Below, one piece after another: positions 1 to 7,045 of a stretch of DNA of 16,174 nt. A program made the translations under genes and the position numbers. The notes under the pieces were generated by a model, which saw only the letters and a program-made list of their open reading frames with translations, was not told where the DNA came from and ran no database searches. The number at the start of each line of letters is the position of its first letter. Positions within the stretch are counted from its first letter, which is position 1. The stretch is from CAYXVB01 sp964467785 (GTDB lineage: Bacteria > Bdellovibrionota > UBA1018), in the NCBI GenBank assembly GCA_964467785.1, contig CAYXVB010000075.1, positions 1-16,174 of the forward strand. Direction: 5' to 3'.

Positions 1-311
1 TCGCAGGTCGTCTCCCATTCGCCGCGAAACGAATAAGGCTCGAGCCGAGTGAGCTTGCGAGGGCGGTCCGCCACTTCATGATTGAGCTCGGCTTCCTGGC
101 CTTCGATGAGCACCACGATCCGGTCATATCCCGGAAAGGTGGAAAATGGTCCGCTCGAGGCGATCGAAGCGGTGCTGATGCGCCAGATAAATGGATCGTT
201 TGGAAAGTTCGCGCCCTCCGGGTGGATGGCGACCTGAGAAGTCACCCCACGGTGGTTCTTCCAAGGCATCACCCGGTAATCCTGAGGGTTCAGATGTCGG
301 AGCTTGAGCAT
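1..311 (-). CDS. HutD/Ves family protein, 5' part (3' end outside window)
   Basis: This reading frame starts at ATG 311 and runs off the left edge without a stop, giving 103 residues. Family-typical stretches are visible: PWKN at 16-19, PFIWRIS at 40-46, SGPFS at 53-57 and FPGYDR at 59-64, followed by a hydrophobic strand and EGQEAEL. This is the pattern of the HutD/Ves cupin-like family, small cytoplasmic proteins often linked to histidine utilisation or environmental response; their biochemical role is poorly defined. Family members usually have a glycine-rich WKNGGG.T segment, but here it reads WKNHRGVTSQ, so two of the three glycines are replaced. The gene is divergent from the phosphatase gene starting at 427. 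No strong Shine-Dalgarno site precedes the ATG. I am confident of the family but not of a hut-pathway role, since no other hut gene is visible. Confidence 0.82.
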   Translation of the reverse strand, partial: MLKLRHLNPQDYRVMPWKNHRGVTSQVAIHPEGANFPNDPFIWRISTASIASSGPFSTFPGYDRIVVLIEGQEAELNHEVADRPRKLTRLEPYSFRGEWETTC

Positions 312-365
312 GGCGGGACCTGGATCCAGGATAACCCGGAGTGGGTCATCGCTTCAATCCCTGGA

Positions 366-415
366 TTGCTACCGGGTTGCTACCCGATTGCTTATGGAGC
401 GAATGGGTATAGAAT
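366..415 (+). promoter_or_regulatory. Possible promoter with three 11-bp-phased TTGCT repeats, upstream of the phosphatase gene
   Basis: TTGCTACC occurs at 366 and 377, and TTGCTTA follows at 388, so the three copies are spaced exactly 11 bp apart. The third copy sits where a -35 box would be (TTGCTT, 388-393), 16 bp before a -10-like TAGAAT at 410-415. Transcription would then begin close to 420-423, just before the ATG at 427, leaving almost no leader. The helical phasing suggests binding of a regulator along one face of the DNA in this 115-bp divergent intergenic region. This is inference from spacing and box similarity only. Confidence 0.3.
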
Positions 416-426
416 CGGACAAATCG

Positions 427-1029
427 ATGCCGATCCGGGAACTATTCATCTTTCGACATGGACAGACGGACTGGAACGCGGCCGGCCGCTTTCAGGGGCA
501 TGTCGACGTGCCGATGAACGAAACGGGCCGCGAGCAGGCTCGCTCGCTGATCGAGCCGCTTTTGGGCGTACGCGTGCAGGCGATCCTCTCGAGCGACCTA
601 CAGCGGGCCACCGAGACCGCTCGGATCGTGGCCGAGGGCTTAGGGGGTCTGCCCTTGTTTCGGACGCCGGGGCTGCGGGAGGCGCACCTCGGGAGCGCCC
701 AGGGATTGACGCGGGACGAGATCGTGGCGCGTTTCGGGGAGGAGCGCATCTCCCGCTGGGCCTCAAGTCTTCCGACTGACGCCGACGTCGCCTATGACGG
801 TGGAGAGAGCGGCGCGGAGGTGATGCAACGAGTTTTCAAGTCGATCGAACAATTCATCTTCGAAAATCCGGAGTTCAAGCGAATCGGGATTTCCACCCAT
901 GGCGGGGTGGTTCGCCGGATGATGCAGCGGATGCTGCCGCCGGGAAGTCCTCCGGTGCGCATACCCAACTGCGTGCTTTACGCGGCCAGCTTCGACACGC
1001 GCCAAGGCGTCTGGAGAATCCAAGAATGA
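427..1029 (+). CDS. Histidine phosphatase family protein (phosphoglycerate mutase-like fold)
   Basis: The protein has 200 residues and all the hallmarks of the histidine phosphatase superfamily. The FRHGQTDWN motif carries the phosphorylated histidine (R10, H11). R60 lies in SSDLQRATETA, a likely acid E85 in LREAHLG, and the second active-site histidine H158 in ISTHGGVVR. It should be a cytoplasmic, cofactor-independent phosphatase of the GpmB/CobC-like size class; the substrate cannot be told from sequence. The frame is open back to an ATG at 304, but the longer form would cross the HutD start and the promoter-like boxes. The homology also begins right after the ATG at 427, so I chose that start. 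It lacks a clear Shine-Dalgarno site. The stop overlaps the next start (ATGA at 1026-1029), so the two genes are translationally coupled. Confidence 0.88.
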   Translation: MPIRELFIFRHGQTDWNAAGRFQGHVDVPMNETGREQARSLIEPLLGVRVQAILSSDLQRATETARIVAEGLGGLPLFRTPGLREAHLGSAQGLTRDEIVARFGEERISRWASSLPTDADVAYDGGESGAEVMQRVFKSIEQFIFENPEFKRIGISTHGGVVRRMMQRMLPPGSPPVRIPNCVLYAASFDTRQGVWRIQE

Positions 1030-1553
1030 GCCGGCATCCCAATGAAGAGGCGTTGAAAGGTTTCATCTCTTATTCGCGGCCCGCGCTTCAGGCCGTGCTG
1101 GACGGGATCTGCGTGCTCGACTGCCAGCATCGGGTCGTCTACTGCAATCTGGCGATGAAGAGCATGTTCGGGCTTTCGGCTCGCGCCTTGGCCCAAAAGC
1201 CGGATTTTTGCTCGCTGATCGAGCTCTCGGGCTGCCGTCACGACAGAGGCAAGTGTTGCCTCAATCCAGTGCTCGAAAAAGGCGAGGAGCTAGTCTTTGC
1301 CGAGACCCCCGCCGTCCGAGATGGCGAAAAAGTCCGCATATCCTTGCACGCGGTGCCTGTGCTGAGCGTGGGACGGGATACGGAGACTCCGCTGGGCGCG
1401 GTGGTGAGCCTTCGCGACACGACCGGCGAGGTCCTGCTTCAGGCCAAGTATCACAAGCTGCTTGAGCTGCTCGAGCACAAGGACGAACAGCTCGAGACGG
1501 TCAGCACGAAGCTGGCGGAGCTCAGGGAGCGCCTCGTGCGGGCGCGTCGCTAA
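1026..1553 (+). CDS. PAS-domain protein with C-terminal coiled coil and cysteine cluster, no output domain
   Basis: The protein has 175 residues. Residues 18-130 match a PAS domain: LDGICVLDCQHRVVYCN at 25-41 is the first PAS strand pair, MFGLSARAL follows, and LGAVVSLRDTTGE is the last strand. Residues 135-173 form a charged heptad-like helix ending in basic residues, probably a dimerising coiled coil. No kinase, GGDEF, sigma-54-activator or DNA-binding domain is attached. Seven cysteines lie at 29, 33, 40, 62, 70, 77 and 78. The C62, C70 and C77-C78 group falls where related PAS domains of sigma-54 regulators and kinases often have cysteines, so metal, cluster or redox sensing is possible but not shown. 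A GGAGA site lies 8 bases before the ATG. The gene is coupled to the phosphatase gene, so it may sense a signal that controls that enzyme or a separate partner. Confidence 0.8.
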   Translation: MSRHPNEEALKGFISYSRPALQAVLDGICVLDCQHRVVYCNLAMKSMFGLSARALAQKPDFCSLIELSGCRHDRGKCCLNPVLEKGEELVFAETPAVRDGEKVRISLHAVPVLSVGRDTETPLGAVVSLRDTTGEVLLQAKYHKLLELLEHKDEQLETVSTKLAELRERLVRARR

Positions 1554-1583
1554 TCCTGCCGAGCGCCGCGCGCGGCCCGGTCG

Positions 1584-2177
1584 TCAGGGCGCGAGGCGCG
1601 CCTGCTTCCATTTACGGCCTTCCTTGACGTACGCATAGCGGTCGTGGAGGCGCGCTGTCTGGCCCTGCCAGAACTCGATGCGCTCCGGTACCAAGCGATA
1701 GCCGCCCCAGTTCGGGGGGCAGGGGACTTTTTCCTGGCCTTCGAAGCGGGCGCGCACTTCCTCCAGGCGTCTTTCGAGCGTTTCGCGATCTGGGATCGCC
1801 GTGCTCTGCGGTGAGGCCCAGGCGCCTAGCTGGCTTTCGCGCGGACGGGTTTCGAAGTAGGCTTGCGACTCCTTGCGGGTCACCTTTTTGAGCGTGCCTT
1901 CGATACGGACCTGGCGCTCGAGCTTTTTCCAGTGAAAGACCATCGCGGCCACCGGGTTTTCGTCGATTTCCTCGGCCTTGCGACTTTCGTAATTCGTGTA
2001 AAATACGAAGCCATTGGCGTCAAATTCCTTGAGGAGGAGAAGTCGCGCCGAGGGAATGCGATCTTTGCCGGCAGTGGCAAGCGTCATCGCCTCGGGCATG
2101 GGTTCGCCCGCTTTTGTGACTTCTTTGAACCATTCGTCGAACTGCTGGATTGGATCCGCTTTGAGCCATTGGGACAT
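1584..2177 (-). CDS. pdxH: Pyridoxamine 5'-phosphate oxidase
   Basis: PdxH oxidises pyridoxine or pyridoxamine 5'-phosphate to pyridoxal 5'-phosphate using FMN, the last step of vitamin B6 synthesis and salvage in the cytoplasm. The 197-residue product shows the family order: N-terminal helix ending in EPMPEAMTLAT, the FMN-binding stretch SARLLLLKEFDANGFVFYTN and SRKAEE, RQVRIEG, the QLGAWASPQST segment, and the C-terminal FWQGQTARLHDR through KQARLAP signature. The length is close to the usual 200-220. GAGGGG sits 7 bases before the ATG. The gene lies 39 bp after the mannosyltransferase gene on the same strand and is probably cotranscribed with it, although a functional link is not obvious. 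It converges on the PAS gene, with 30 bp between the stops. Confidence 0.95.
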   Translation of the reverse strand: MSQWLKADPIQQFDEWFKEVTKAGEPMPEAMTLATAGKDRIPSARLLLLKEFDANGFVFYTNYESRKAEEIDENPVAAMVFHWKKLERQVRIEGTLKKVTRKESQAYFETRPRESQLGAWASPQSTAIPDRETLERRLEEVRARFEGQEKVPCPPNWGGYRLVPERIEFWQGQTARLHDRYAYVKEGRKWKQARLAP

Positions 2178-2216
2178 GTGTGAACCCCTCTAGTGTTGTG
2201 GGTCCCGTTTTAACGC

Positions 2217-3965
2217 CTAGGGCTCGCAGCGGTAAAGAGTAAACACGTTGACTCGCGCCATCAAGCGCGCGCCCCACTCCACGCCTCGAAGGGAGTCGAG
2301 CCAGGCGGGCAGCGTGCGGAAAACCGGCGCGCACGTGGGCAGGCGGGAGGCCGTGGTGGCCGGGAGCTCGAACGACGGCTCAAAGATCCAGACCGGAAGG
2401 CGCCGACCGGCCGTCTGCGAGCGGGCGGTGACGCGCGAGACCAGGTCATCGGCGGAAGCATAGGGCCGCACGACTAGGCCGCTCGGGCGGTAAAAGAAGA
2501 TGGGATTTCCGAGGATCCGAAATGGATCGCGACCGGGGGTCAGGAGCTCGAACTCCGGGCCAGCGTCGGAAGTGGGCGGGCCGGAGCCTGGGCGGAGCGG
2601 GTAATCCGGAAAGCCTTGAAAGCCCGGGCCGCCTGGCACGCCCGCGCCGTGGGCGCGCAGTTCTTTGTAGACGGCCCGGTGGAATTGCACATTCCGGGAG
2701 AAAGGGATGAGCATGAGAGTGACGAGCGCGATTGCGTTGAGCGCGATGAGCGATTGGCCGAGCAATTGCCGCGTGGCGCGCCAGGCGCCGCGCGCCGGGC
2801 CGATCAGCCAGTGGTCGAGCTCGGCGCTGAGCCAGGCGCCCGATGGGCCGGGGGTGGCGGCGGCAAGCGCCAGCGCGAGCAGCGCGGGGCCCGCGAACCC
2901 GATCGGATAGAAGAAGCGGTACTCTTTATGCTGAATCAGCTCGTGCACCAGAAAGAAGGGAAGGTGGCACCACGTGATGAGGTGTCGCGGATGCCGGATC
3001 CACGCGACCACCACGAGCAGCGCGAAGAGGATGCCGAGCACGGGCCACGATTCCATCACTGAGCAGCGAAAGACTTCGTACCAGGGCTCCTGGCCGAACT
3101 TGGAGACCTCGCCGCGCACGAGGTTCCAGTCGATGTAGCGCCAAGGCGTGAGGGTCCAATCGCCGAAGCCCCAGCGGTCGGCCGCGCGGCCTGCGGCGAA
3201 AACCGCGAAAAAGCCGGCGAGGATCAGGCCGAGTTCGCGCGCGCGCTGCTTGAGGGGCGAGGTCGAGTTGCGGGCCACCCAGAGCCAGCCGCCGGCGGCC
3301 ATGAAGGCGAGCTGGTAGCGGGACTCAAACGCCAGGCCCCAGAATGCGCCGGCTCCGATCCAAAGCCAGCTCAGCCGCGACGAGCCGGCTTGGATGGCGG
3401 AGCTGAAGGCGGGGAAGAATAAGTCCGGCCCTTTGCGCCGGTGCGCCCAGGTGACCAAGCAGATCCCGATCGTGAAGGCGGAGCCGGCGAGGCTTTCGCT
3501 CGAAGGTCGCGCATGGAGGGCCGGCAGGAACCAGAGCACGCCCGAGCCCCAAAGCACGAGGCGCCGGGCGCGCTCGCCGGTGAACCAATCGCGGGCACAA
3601 AGCGCCATCGCGGCGCCGCTGAGCCAGCCCATCAGCCCGGAAAAGCAGCGAAAGGTGAACGCCCAGAAATGAGAATCGGTGACGCCCAAGAATTCCCAGA
3701 ATCGCGCGATGCAGTAATAGATCCAGGGCTGGAGCCACGGGCGCATCTTGTAGTGGAACTCGACGGGCATGTGGCCGTCAGGGGCCCAGCCCAGCTTGTT
3801 GGCCAGGAACTCGAGGATCTGGAACTGCTCGTCGGCGGATTGATAGCCGACGCTGAACCAGGCCGTGACGAGATGCAGGACGAGTGAGAGCGTCAGTACC
3901 CGCGCGATCAGCCGGCGCTCACCCTGCTCGTCTCCGTAAGGCGGGTTCCAGGCGGAAAAATTCAC
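2217..3965 (-). CDS. GT22-family (ALG9/PIG-B-like) polytopic mannosyltransferase
   Basis: This 582-residue membrane protein has many hydrophobic segments from about residue 20 to 430, then a soluble C-terminal part. Features of the GT22 family, polyprenyl-phosphate-sugar dependent mannosyltransferases best known from the eukaryotic ER, are visible. An early acidic loop SADEQFQILEF has D45, E46 and E52. RPSSES lies at 152-157, matching the family's R-T-[FE]-S-N-like motif. A WRYIDWNLVRG...FGQEPWYE segment resembles the family's N...yG..PW region. HKEYRFFYP starts at H346. In bacteria such enzymes would add a hexose from a lipid-linked donor on the periplasmic side of the inner membrane. The start is GTG, with only a weak purine-rich stretch upstream, 18 bp after the FecR-domain gene. 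The donor and acceptor are unknown. Confidence 0.85.
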   Translation of the reverse strand: MNFSAWNPPYGDEQGERRLIARVLTLSLVLHLVTAWFSVGYQSADEQFQILEFLANKLGWAPDGHMPVEFHYKMRPWLQPWIYYCIARFWEFLGVTDSHFWAFTFRCFSGLMGWLSGAAMALCARDWFTGERARRLVLWGSGVLWFLPALHARPSSESLAGSAFTIGICLVTWAHRRKGPDLFFPAFSSAIQAGSSRLSWLWIGAGAFWGLAFESRYQLAFMAAGGWLWVARNSTSPLKQRARELGLILAGFFAVFAAGRAADRWGFGDWTLTPWRYIDWNLVRGEVSKFGQEPWYEVFRCSVMESWPVLGILFALLVVVAWIRHPRHLITWCHLPFFLVHELIQHKEYRFFYPIGFAGPALLALALAAATPGPSGAWLSAELDHWLIGPARGAWRATRQLLGQSLIALNAIALVTLMLIPFSRNVQFHRAVYKELRAHGAGVPGGPGFQGFPDYPLRPGSGPPTSDAGPEFELLTPGRDPFRILGNPIFFYRPSGLVVRPYASADDLVSRVTARSQTAGRRLPVWIFEPSFELPATTASRLPTCAPVFRTLPAWLDSLRGVEWGARLMARVNVFTLYRCEP

Positions 3966-3983
3966 GGCGAGTCACTCTCTCAC

Positions 3984-5198
3984 TTACTCGATCGCGGGCG
4001 TGAAGTAGCGGTCGTAGGCTCCGCCTTCGAGGTCCTCGAGCTCGCTCTTGTAGGGCTTGCGCTTGGACGGAGCCTCGGGGGCTTTGACGGCGAGCTTTTG
4101 GACGGAGGCCTGATGAAGCTCGGTCACCGAGCCGATTTTGGTGACGTCGACGTTCTTGAGTAGCTCGGGATGGGTCGCCTTGATGTCGGTGACAGTGGTC
4201 TCGATGGCCTTCTTCTCGAGTTGGGCGATTTTTTCGTTTATCGGATTGTTCTTTGTGGTTTGGGCGGTGCCCTGCCCTTGCAAGTTCGTCGAAGCGGCGG
4301 CCACAGGCTGGGCCTTGATCTCAGAGCTCTTCTGGATTCCGGAGTAGTCCTCCTTGGTGGTCTGGCGAAGCTCGATGGCCGGTTCGAGCTTGGCGGGCTC
4401 GAGCTTGGCGAGGGCCGGGGAGGCGGATCCGGGCGTTCCTGGCTTGGCTGCGGATTCCTTGGCGGCTTCTTTCAGGACTTCTTTGACGGCTTCGACGACC
4501 TTGGGCGCCGGGGCGCTCACTTCGGCGGACATGCCTTCTTTGACGAGGACGGGCTTGGCGACGATTTTCTTCTCGATCTCTTTGTCGAGGCCCGCTTTCC
4601 TCGCTTCTTGCTTCAACTCGGTCGGAAGCTCGGGCTTGACCTCGACGGCGCCACGGATGATGGATACTTCGGTGCCCTTGTCCTCGTCCTGCGAGGCGAT
4701 GAAGAAGTCGGTGCCGCGCACGCCCATCGTGGCCGAAGCGGTACGGACCTGAAGCTTGCTCCGGGGGCCCCCCTTGGCGACGATGCCGCGCAGCTTGCCG
4801 TACATGAGATTGACCTCGGGGCTTGCGGCGCCCGGATCCTGGGAATCGCTCTTCCAAGACACTTTATACGCGGTGCCGGGACCGACATTGTACTGGTCGC
4901 CATTCTCGAAAACGACGCGCGCCTTGGCCGCAGGCGGGGTGCGCAGGATGTTGCCCTGCTCGACGCGGTCGCCCAGTTTAGCGTCGCGCACCAAATAGTA
5001 TTGCCCTTCGAACAGCGCGCGGGCGCCTTCTTTCGCGCCTCCCGAGCCCGGGGTTTTCGCGGGGTTCGTGAAGAGCATGACCTTGCCCTCGAGCTGAGTG
5101 ATGGTTCCCGCCTGTTCGGAGGCGATCGCGCCGGAGACGGAAAGAAGCGAGTGTGACAAAAGAATGACAACGGCTTTCGTGCGGAAGGAAAGGGTCAT
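3984..5198 (-). CDS. FecR-domain exported protein
   Basis: The protein has 404 residues and begins with a Sec signal peptide (basic FRTK, hydrophobic core 9-22, likely cleavage after AIA at 24-26). A FecR domain follows at roughly 30-190: LGDRVEQGNILRT, ARVVFENGDQYNVGPGT, VNLMYGKLRGIV, and the signature TMGVRGTDFFIAS around M158-T163. Unlike the TonB-linked FecR sensor, there is no N-terminal cytoplasmic anti-sigma segment and no sigma-factor gene nearby, so a structural or surface-associated periplasmic role is more likely than signalling. Residues 190-404 are low-complexity, rich in Lys, Glu, Ala and Pro, with a short AKLEP duplication, and the protein ends in an acidic-aromatic tail. GAGG lies 8 bases before the ATG. 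It heads a likely operon with the GT22 gene and pdxH and is divergent from the gene at 5290. Confidence 0.85.
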   Translation of the reverse strand: MTLSFRTKAVVILLSHSLLSVSGAIASEQAGTITQLEGKVMLFTNPAKTPGSGGAKEGARALFEGQYYLVRDAKLGDRVEQGNILRTPPAAKARVVFENGDQYNVGPGTAYKVSWKSDSQDPGAASPEVNLMYGKLRGIVAKGGPRSKLQVRTASATMGVRGTDFFIASQDEDKGTEVSIIRGAVEVKPELPTELKQEARKAGLDKEIEKKIVAKPVLVKEGMSAEVSAPAPKVVEAVKEVLKEAAKESAAKPGTPGSASPALAKLEPAKLEPAIELRQTTKEDYSGIQKSSEIKAQPVAAASTNLQGQGTAQTTKNNPINEKIAQLEKKAIETTVTDIKATHPELLKNVDVTKIGSVTELHQASVQKLAVKAPEAPSKRKPYKSELEDLEGGAYDRYFTPAIE

Positions 5199-5231
5199 AT
5201 TCGAATCCTCATCTCGGAGCGTTCAAGGGCC

Positions 5232-5280
5232 TTGCCAAAGCGGTGGTTACCGGCTCTTAATTATAGTTACCCTTAAGGAG
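5232..5280 (+). promoter_or_regulatory. Promoter-like boxes and strong ribosome binding site before the gene at 5290
   Basis: AAGGAG at 5275-5280 is placed 9 bases before GTG 5290 and decides that start over upstream in-frame starts that lie inside the divergent FecR gene. Upstream, TATAGT at 5262-5267 or CTTAAT at 5256-5261 could be a -10 box; the latter lies 18 bp after TTGCCA at 5232-5237. The ribosome site is clear, the promoter boxes are weak. Confidence 0.45.
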
Positions 5281-5289
5281 AACGCCACT

Positions 5290-6099
5290 GTGAAACGCAA
5301 AGTCTCACCCGCATTTGTCGCCGCCATTTCAATCACCGCTTTTGCCGCGCAGGCCGCGCCGTTGGCGCCGCAGGCCCTGGGCGCGACCGAAAAATTCGAT
5401 TATCCCGAGCTCTCGGTCACTCCGCGCGCCAGCGATCGCATCGAGATGGAGGCTGCCAAGGAGGACGGACGTCGTTGGACCTCGCAGCTTCCGGTCATGA
5501 TCCCCGCGGCCGGCGTGTTCGCCGCCGGGGTCCTCCAGGCGGGCAAGTCCATTCCGAACGATCCGAGCAAGGATTCCTCCCGTTCCGGCTCGGCGACGAT
5601 CGGGATGGCGGTCGGCGGAGGCTGGCTGGCCTATTCAGTTTATGCCGCGCTGACGGAGAGTGCCTACGCGAACGCAGTCCAGGAGCTCAAGGCCATGCCC
5701 AAGGGCTCGACCCGCGAGCAACTGACCCGCGAGCGCGTCGCCGAAGAGATCCTTCATCGCCGGGCCCGCCAGGCCCGCGCCCTGCGCATCGCTGAGTCGC
5801 TGACGCTCCTGGGGGCCTCGACTTACATGCTTGTCAATGCCGTGGACGATGTTCCGGGCACGACGAATGCGGCGACCAATACGGTCACCGGCGGTAGCGT
5901 CGGCACCAAAGCCACTGACATCGCCGCGGCCGCTCTTTCGCTGGTCCCGCTCTTCTTTCCGACTCACTACGAGGAGATCGCTCGCTCGCAAGAGGACTAC
6001 AAGAAGCGCATCTACGCTCCGGTGGCTTCGAGCGCGCTTCTTCCGGTTCCCTCGACGGGCGGCTTCGCGCCCGGCATGTTGCTGACCTGGAAATTCTGA
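5290..6099 (+). CDS. Exported or membrane protein with several hydrophobic segments, unknown function
   Basis: I do not recognise this 269-residue protein. It starts at GTG with a strong AAGGAG site. Residues 1-22 are a signal peptide (KRK, hydrophobic core, AQA|AP). The mature part has hydrophobic stretches beginning LPVMIPAAGVFAAGV, SATIGMAVGGGWLAYSVYAAL, AESLTLLGASTYMLVNAV and AAAALSLVPLFFP. These could be membrane helices, with a charged linker of about 45 residues (TREQLTRERVAEEILHRRARQA) between the second and third. It ends in a short aromatic tail, LLTWKF. The gene is divergent from the FecR-domain gene with 91 bp between starts. It converges on the repeat protein gene at 6107 with only 7 bp between stops. 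The surroundings suggest an envelope role, but nothing more specific is supported. Confidence 0.72.
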   Translation: MKRKVSPAFVAAISITAFAAQAAPLAPQALGATEKFDYPELSVTPRASDRIEMEAAKEDGRRWTSQLPVMIPAAGVFAAGVLQAGKSIPNDPSKDSSRSGSATIGMAVGGGWLAYSVYAALTESAYANAVQELKAMPKGSTREQLTRERVAEEILHRRARQARALRIAESLTLLGASTYMLVNAVDDVPGTTNAATNTVTGGSVGTKATDIAAAALSLVPLFFPTHYEEIARSQEDYKKRIYAPVASSALLPVPSTGGFAPGMLLTWKF

Positions 6100-6106
6100 A
6101 CGCGCT

Positions 6107-6991
6107 TTAGGGGCCGCGTGGCTGTGGGGCCGCGGCCGCCTGCGCGGTCGGGGCGGGAGGCGTGAACGTCGCCCGGAAAGCGACGTCGCGCGCGAACGCC
6201 ACGGCCTGGTCGCGCGGCAGTTCCATGCCTTTTTTCGCGCTCGCGTAGCGATAAGCCTGGATGAAGTTGTCGGCCGAGTCCGGACCGGCGGCGACGGTTT
6301 CGCGCGCCATCGTCAGGGCGTCAGCGGCCGTCAGCGACGGGCCGTCCTTGCCGATGGTCGCGAACTCGTACATGCGGATGAAGGCACCGGAAGCGCTGCC
6401 CGCCCAGTGATTGCCTTTGCGGGCGATCTCGGAGGCGAAGTCCCCGCATTGAGCGAGGGGGAGCGCGAGCTTGTCCTTGCGTGCGCAGTAGCTGAGCAGC
6501 GTCTCGAAGTCGTCCCGGACCTTGAGGACGTCGCCGTCAAACGCGGAGGTAAGGGAGCGGGCCAGCTGCACCGAGGAAGAGAGATCGAGATCGAGGCCGT
6601 CCTCCGAAAACGCCTTGCGGAAGACGGAGAGGAAAGTATCGGTCTCGCGATCGTTTCGCCGCGCGAACTCCTCGCCCGAGGCGATGGCGTCGGCGGTTCC
6701 CAGGCCTGCTACGGTCAGGGTGCGGGTGACGCGCATGAAACGCGCCGCCGCGCCGTTACAATGGGTGGAGATGCGGGCCGCGATTTTTCGGGCTTCGCCT
6801 TCCGGAACGGCAAACTCCTTGCGATCGCGGAGAAATTCAAGAGCGGCGATGTACTCGCGCGCGGTCGTGCAGCCAAGCTTTGGAGCCGTTTCCGTTTCGG
6901 TGGCGCCGCGGGCGACATCCGGGATGGACCAGGCCGAAAGGGCGCACAGGACGACAGAGGCGTTGAGGGCGATCTTCAGAGAGTGCTTCAT
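6107..6991 (-). CDS. Exported alpha-helical repeat protein, six units of about 40 residues, unknown function
   Basis: The 294-residue product has a signal peptide (MKHSLKIALNA..., hydrophobic core, probable cleavage near ARGA at 27-30). The rest is made of six degenerate helix-pair units beginning at Y47, F85, F120, F162, F204 and F243. Each runs roughly [FY]-x2-hydrophobic-aromatic-x-[FYL]-A/L, then a short charged or glycine turn, then an Ala-rich second helix ending in FA-R or LAR. Spacings are 35-42 residues. Cysteines at 41, 78, 169 and 182 could form disulfides in the periplasm. The tail from 276 is Pro/Ala-rich. The fold should be a solenoid like TPR or Sel1 repeats, but the units do not match those consensus patterns by eye. 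AGAGG lies only 3 bases before the ATG. The gene is 54 bp downstream of maiA on the same strand. Confidence 0.75.
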   Translation of the reverse strand: MKHSLKIALNASVVLCALSAWSIPDVARGATETETAPKLGCTTAREYIAALEFLRDRKEFAVPEGEARKIAARISTHCNGAAARFMRVTRTLTVAGLGTADAIASGEEFARRNDRETDTFLSVFRKAFSEDGLDLDLSSSVQLARSLTSAFDGDVLKVRDDFETLLSYCARKDKLALPLAQCGDFASEIARKGNHWAGSASGAFIRMYEFATIGKDGPSLTAADALTMARETVAAGPDSADNFIQAYRYASAKKGMELPRDQAVAFARDVAFRATFTPPAPTAQAAAAPQPRGP

Positions 6992-7045
6992 GCCCCTCTG
7001 ATCGGAATAGGTCCACTGGAGCTTGAGGCTATCGCGATGCGTCGA

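Noticed and set aside
304..426. N-terminal extension of the histidine phosphatase back to ATG 304
   Set aside because: It would overlap the divergent HutD start and cover the promoter-like boxes, and the added residues show no family similarity.
1565..1576. GCCGCGCGCGGC palindrome between the convergent PAS and pdxH genes as a terminator
   Set aside because: The self-complementary stretch leaves no loop beyond its own centre and there is no T-run on either strand, so a terminator is not supported.
4170..5156. 328-residue plus-strand open frame opposite the FecR-domain gene
   Set aside because: It is Gly/Leu/Asp-rich mirror-image sequence of the FecR gene, with no ribosome site. The minus-strand frame has a signal peptide and FecR motifs.
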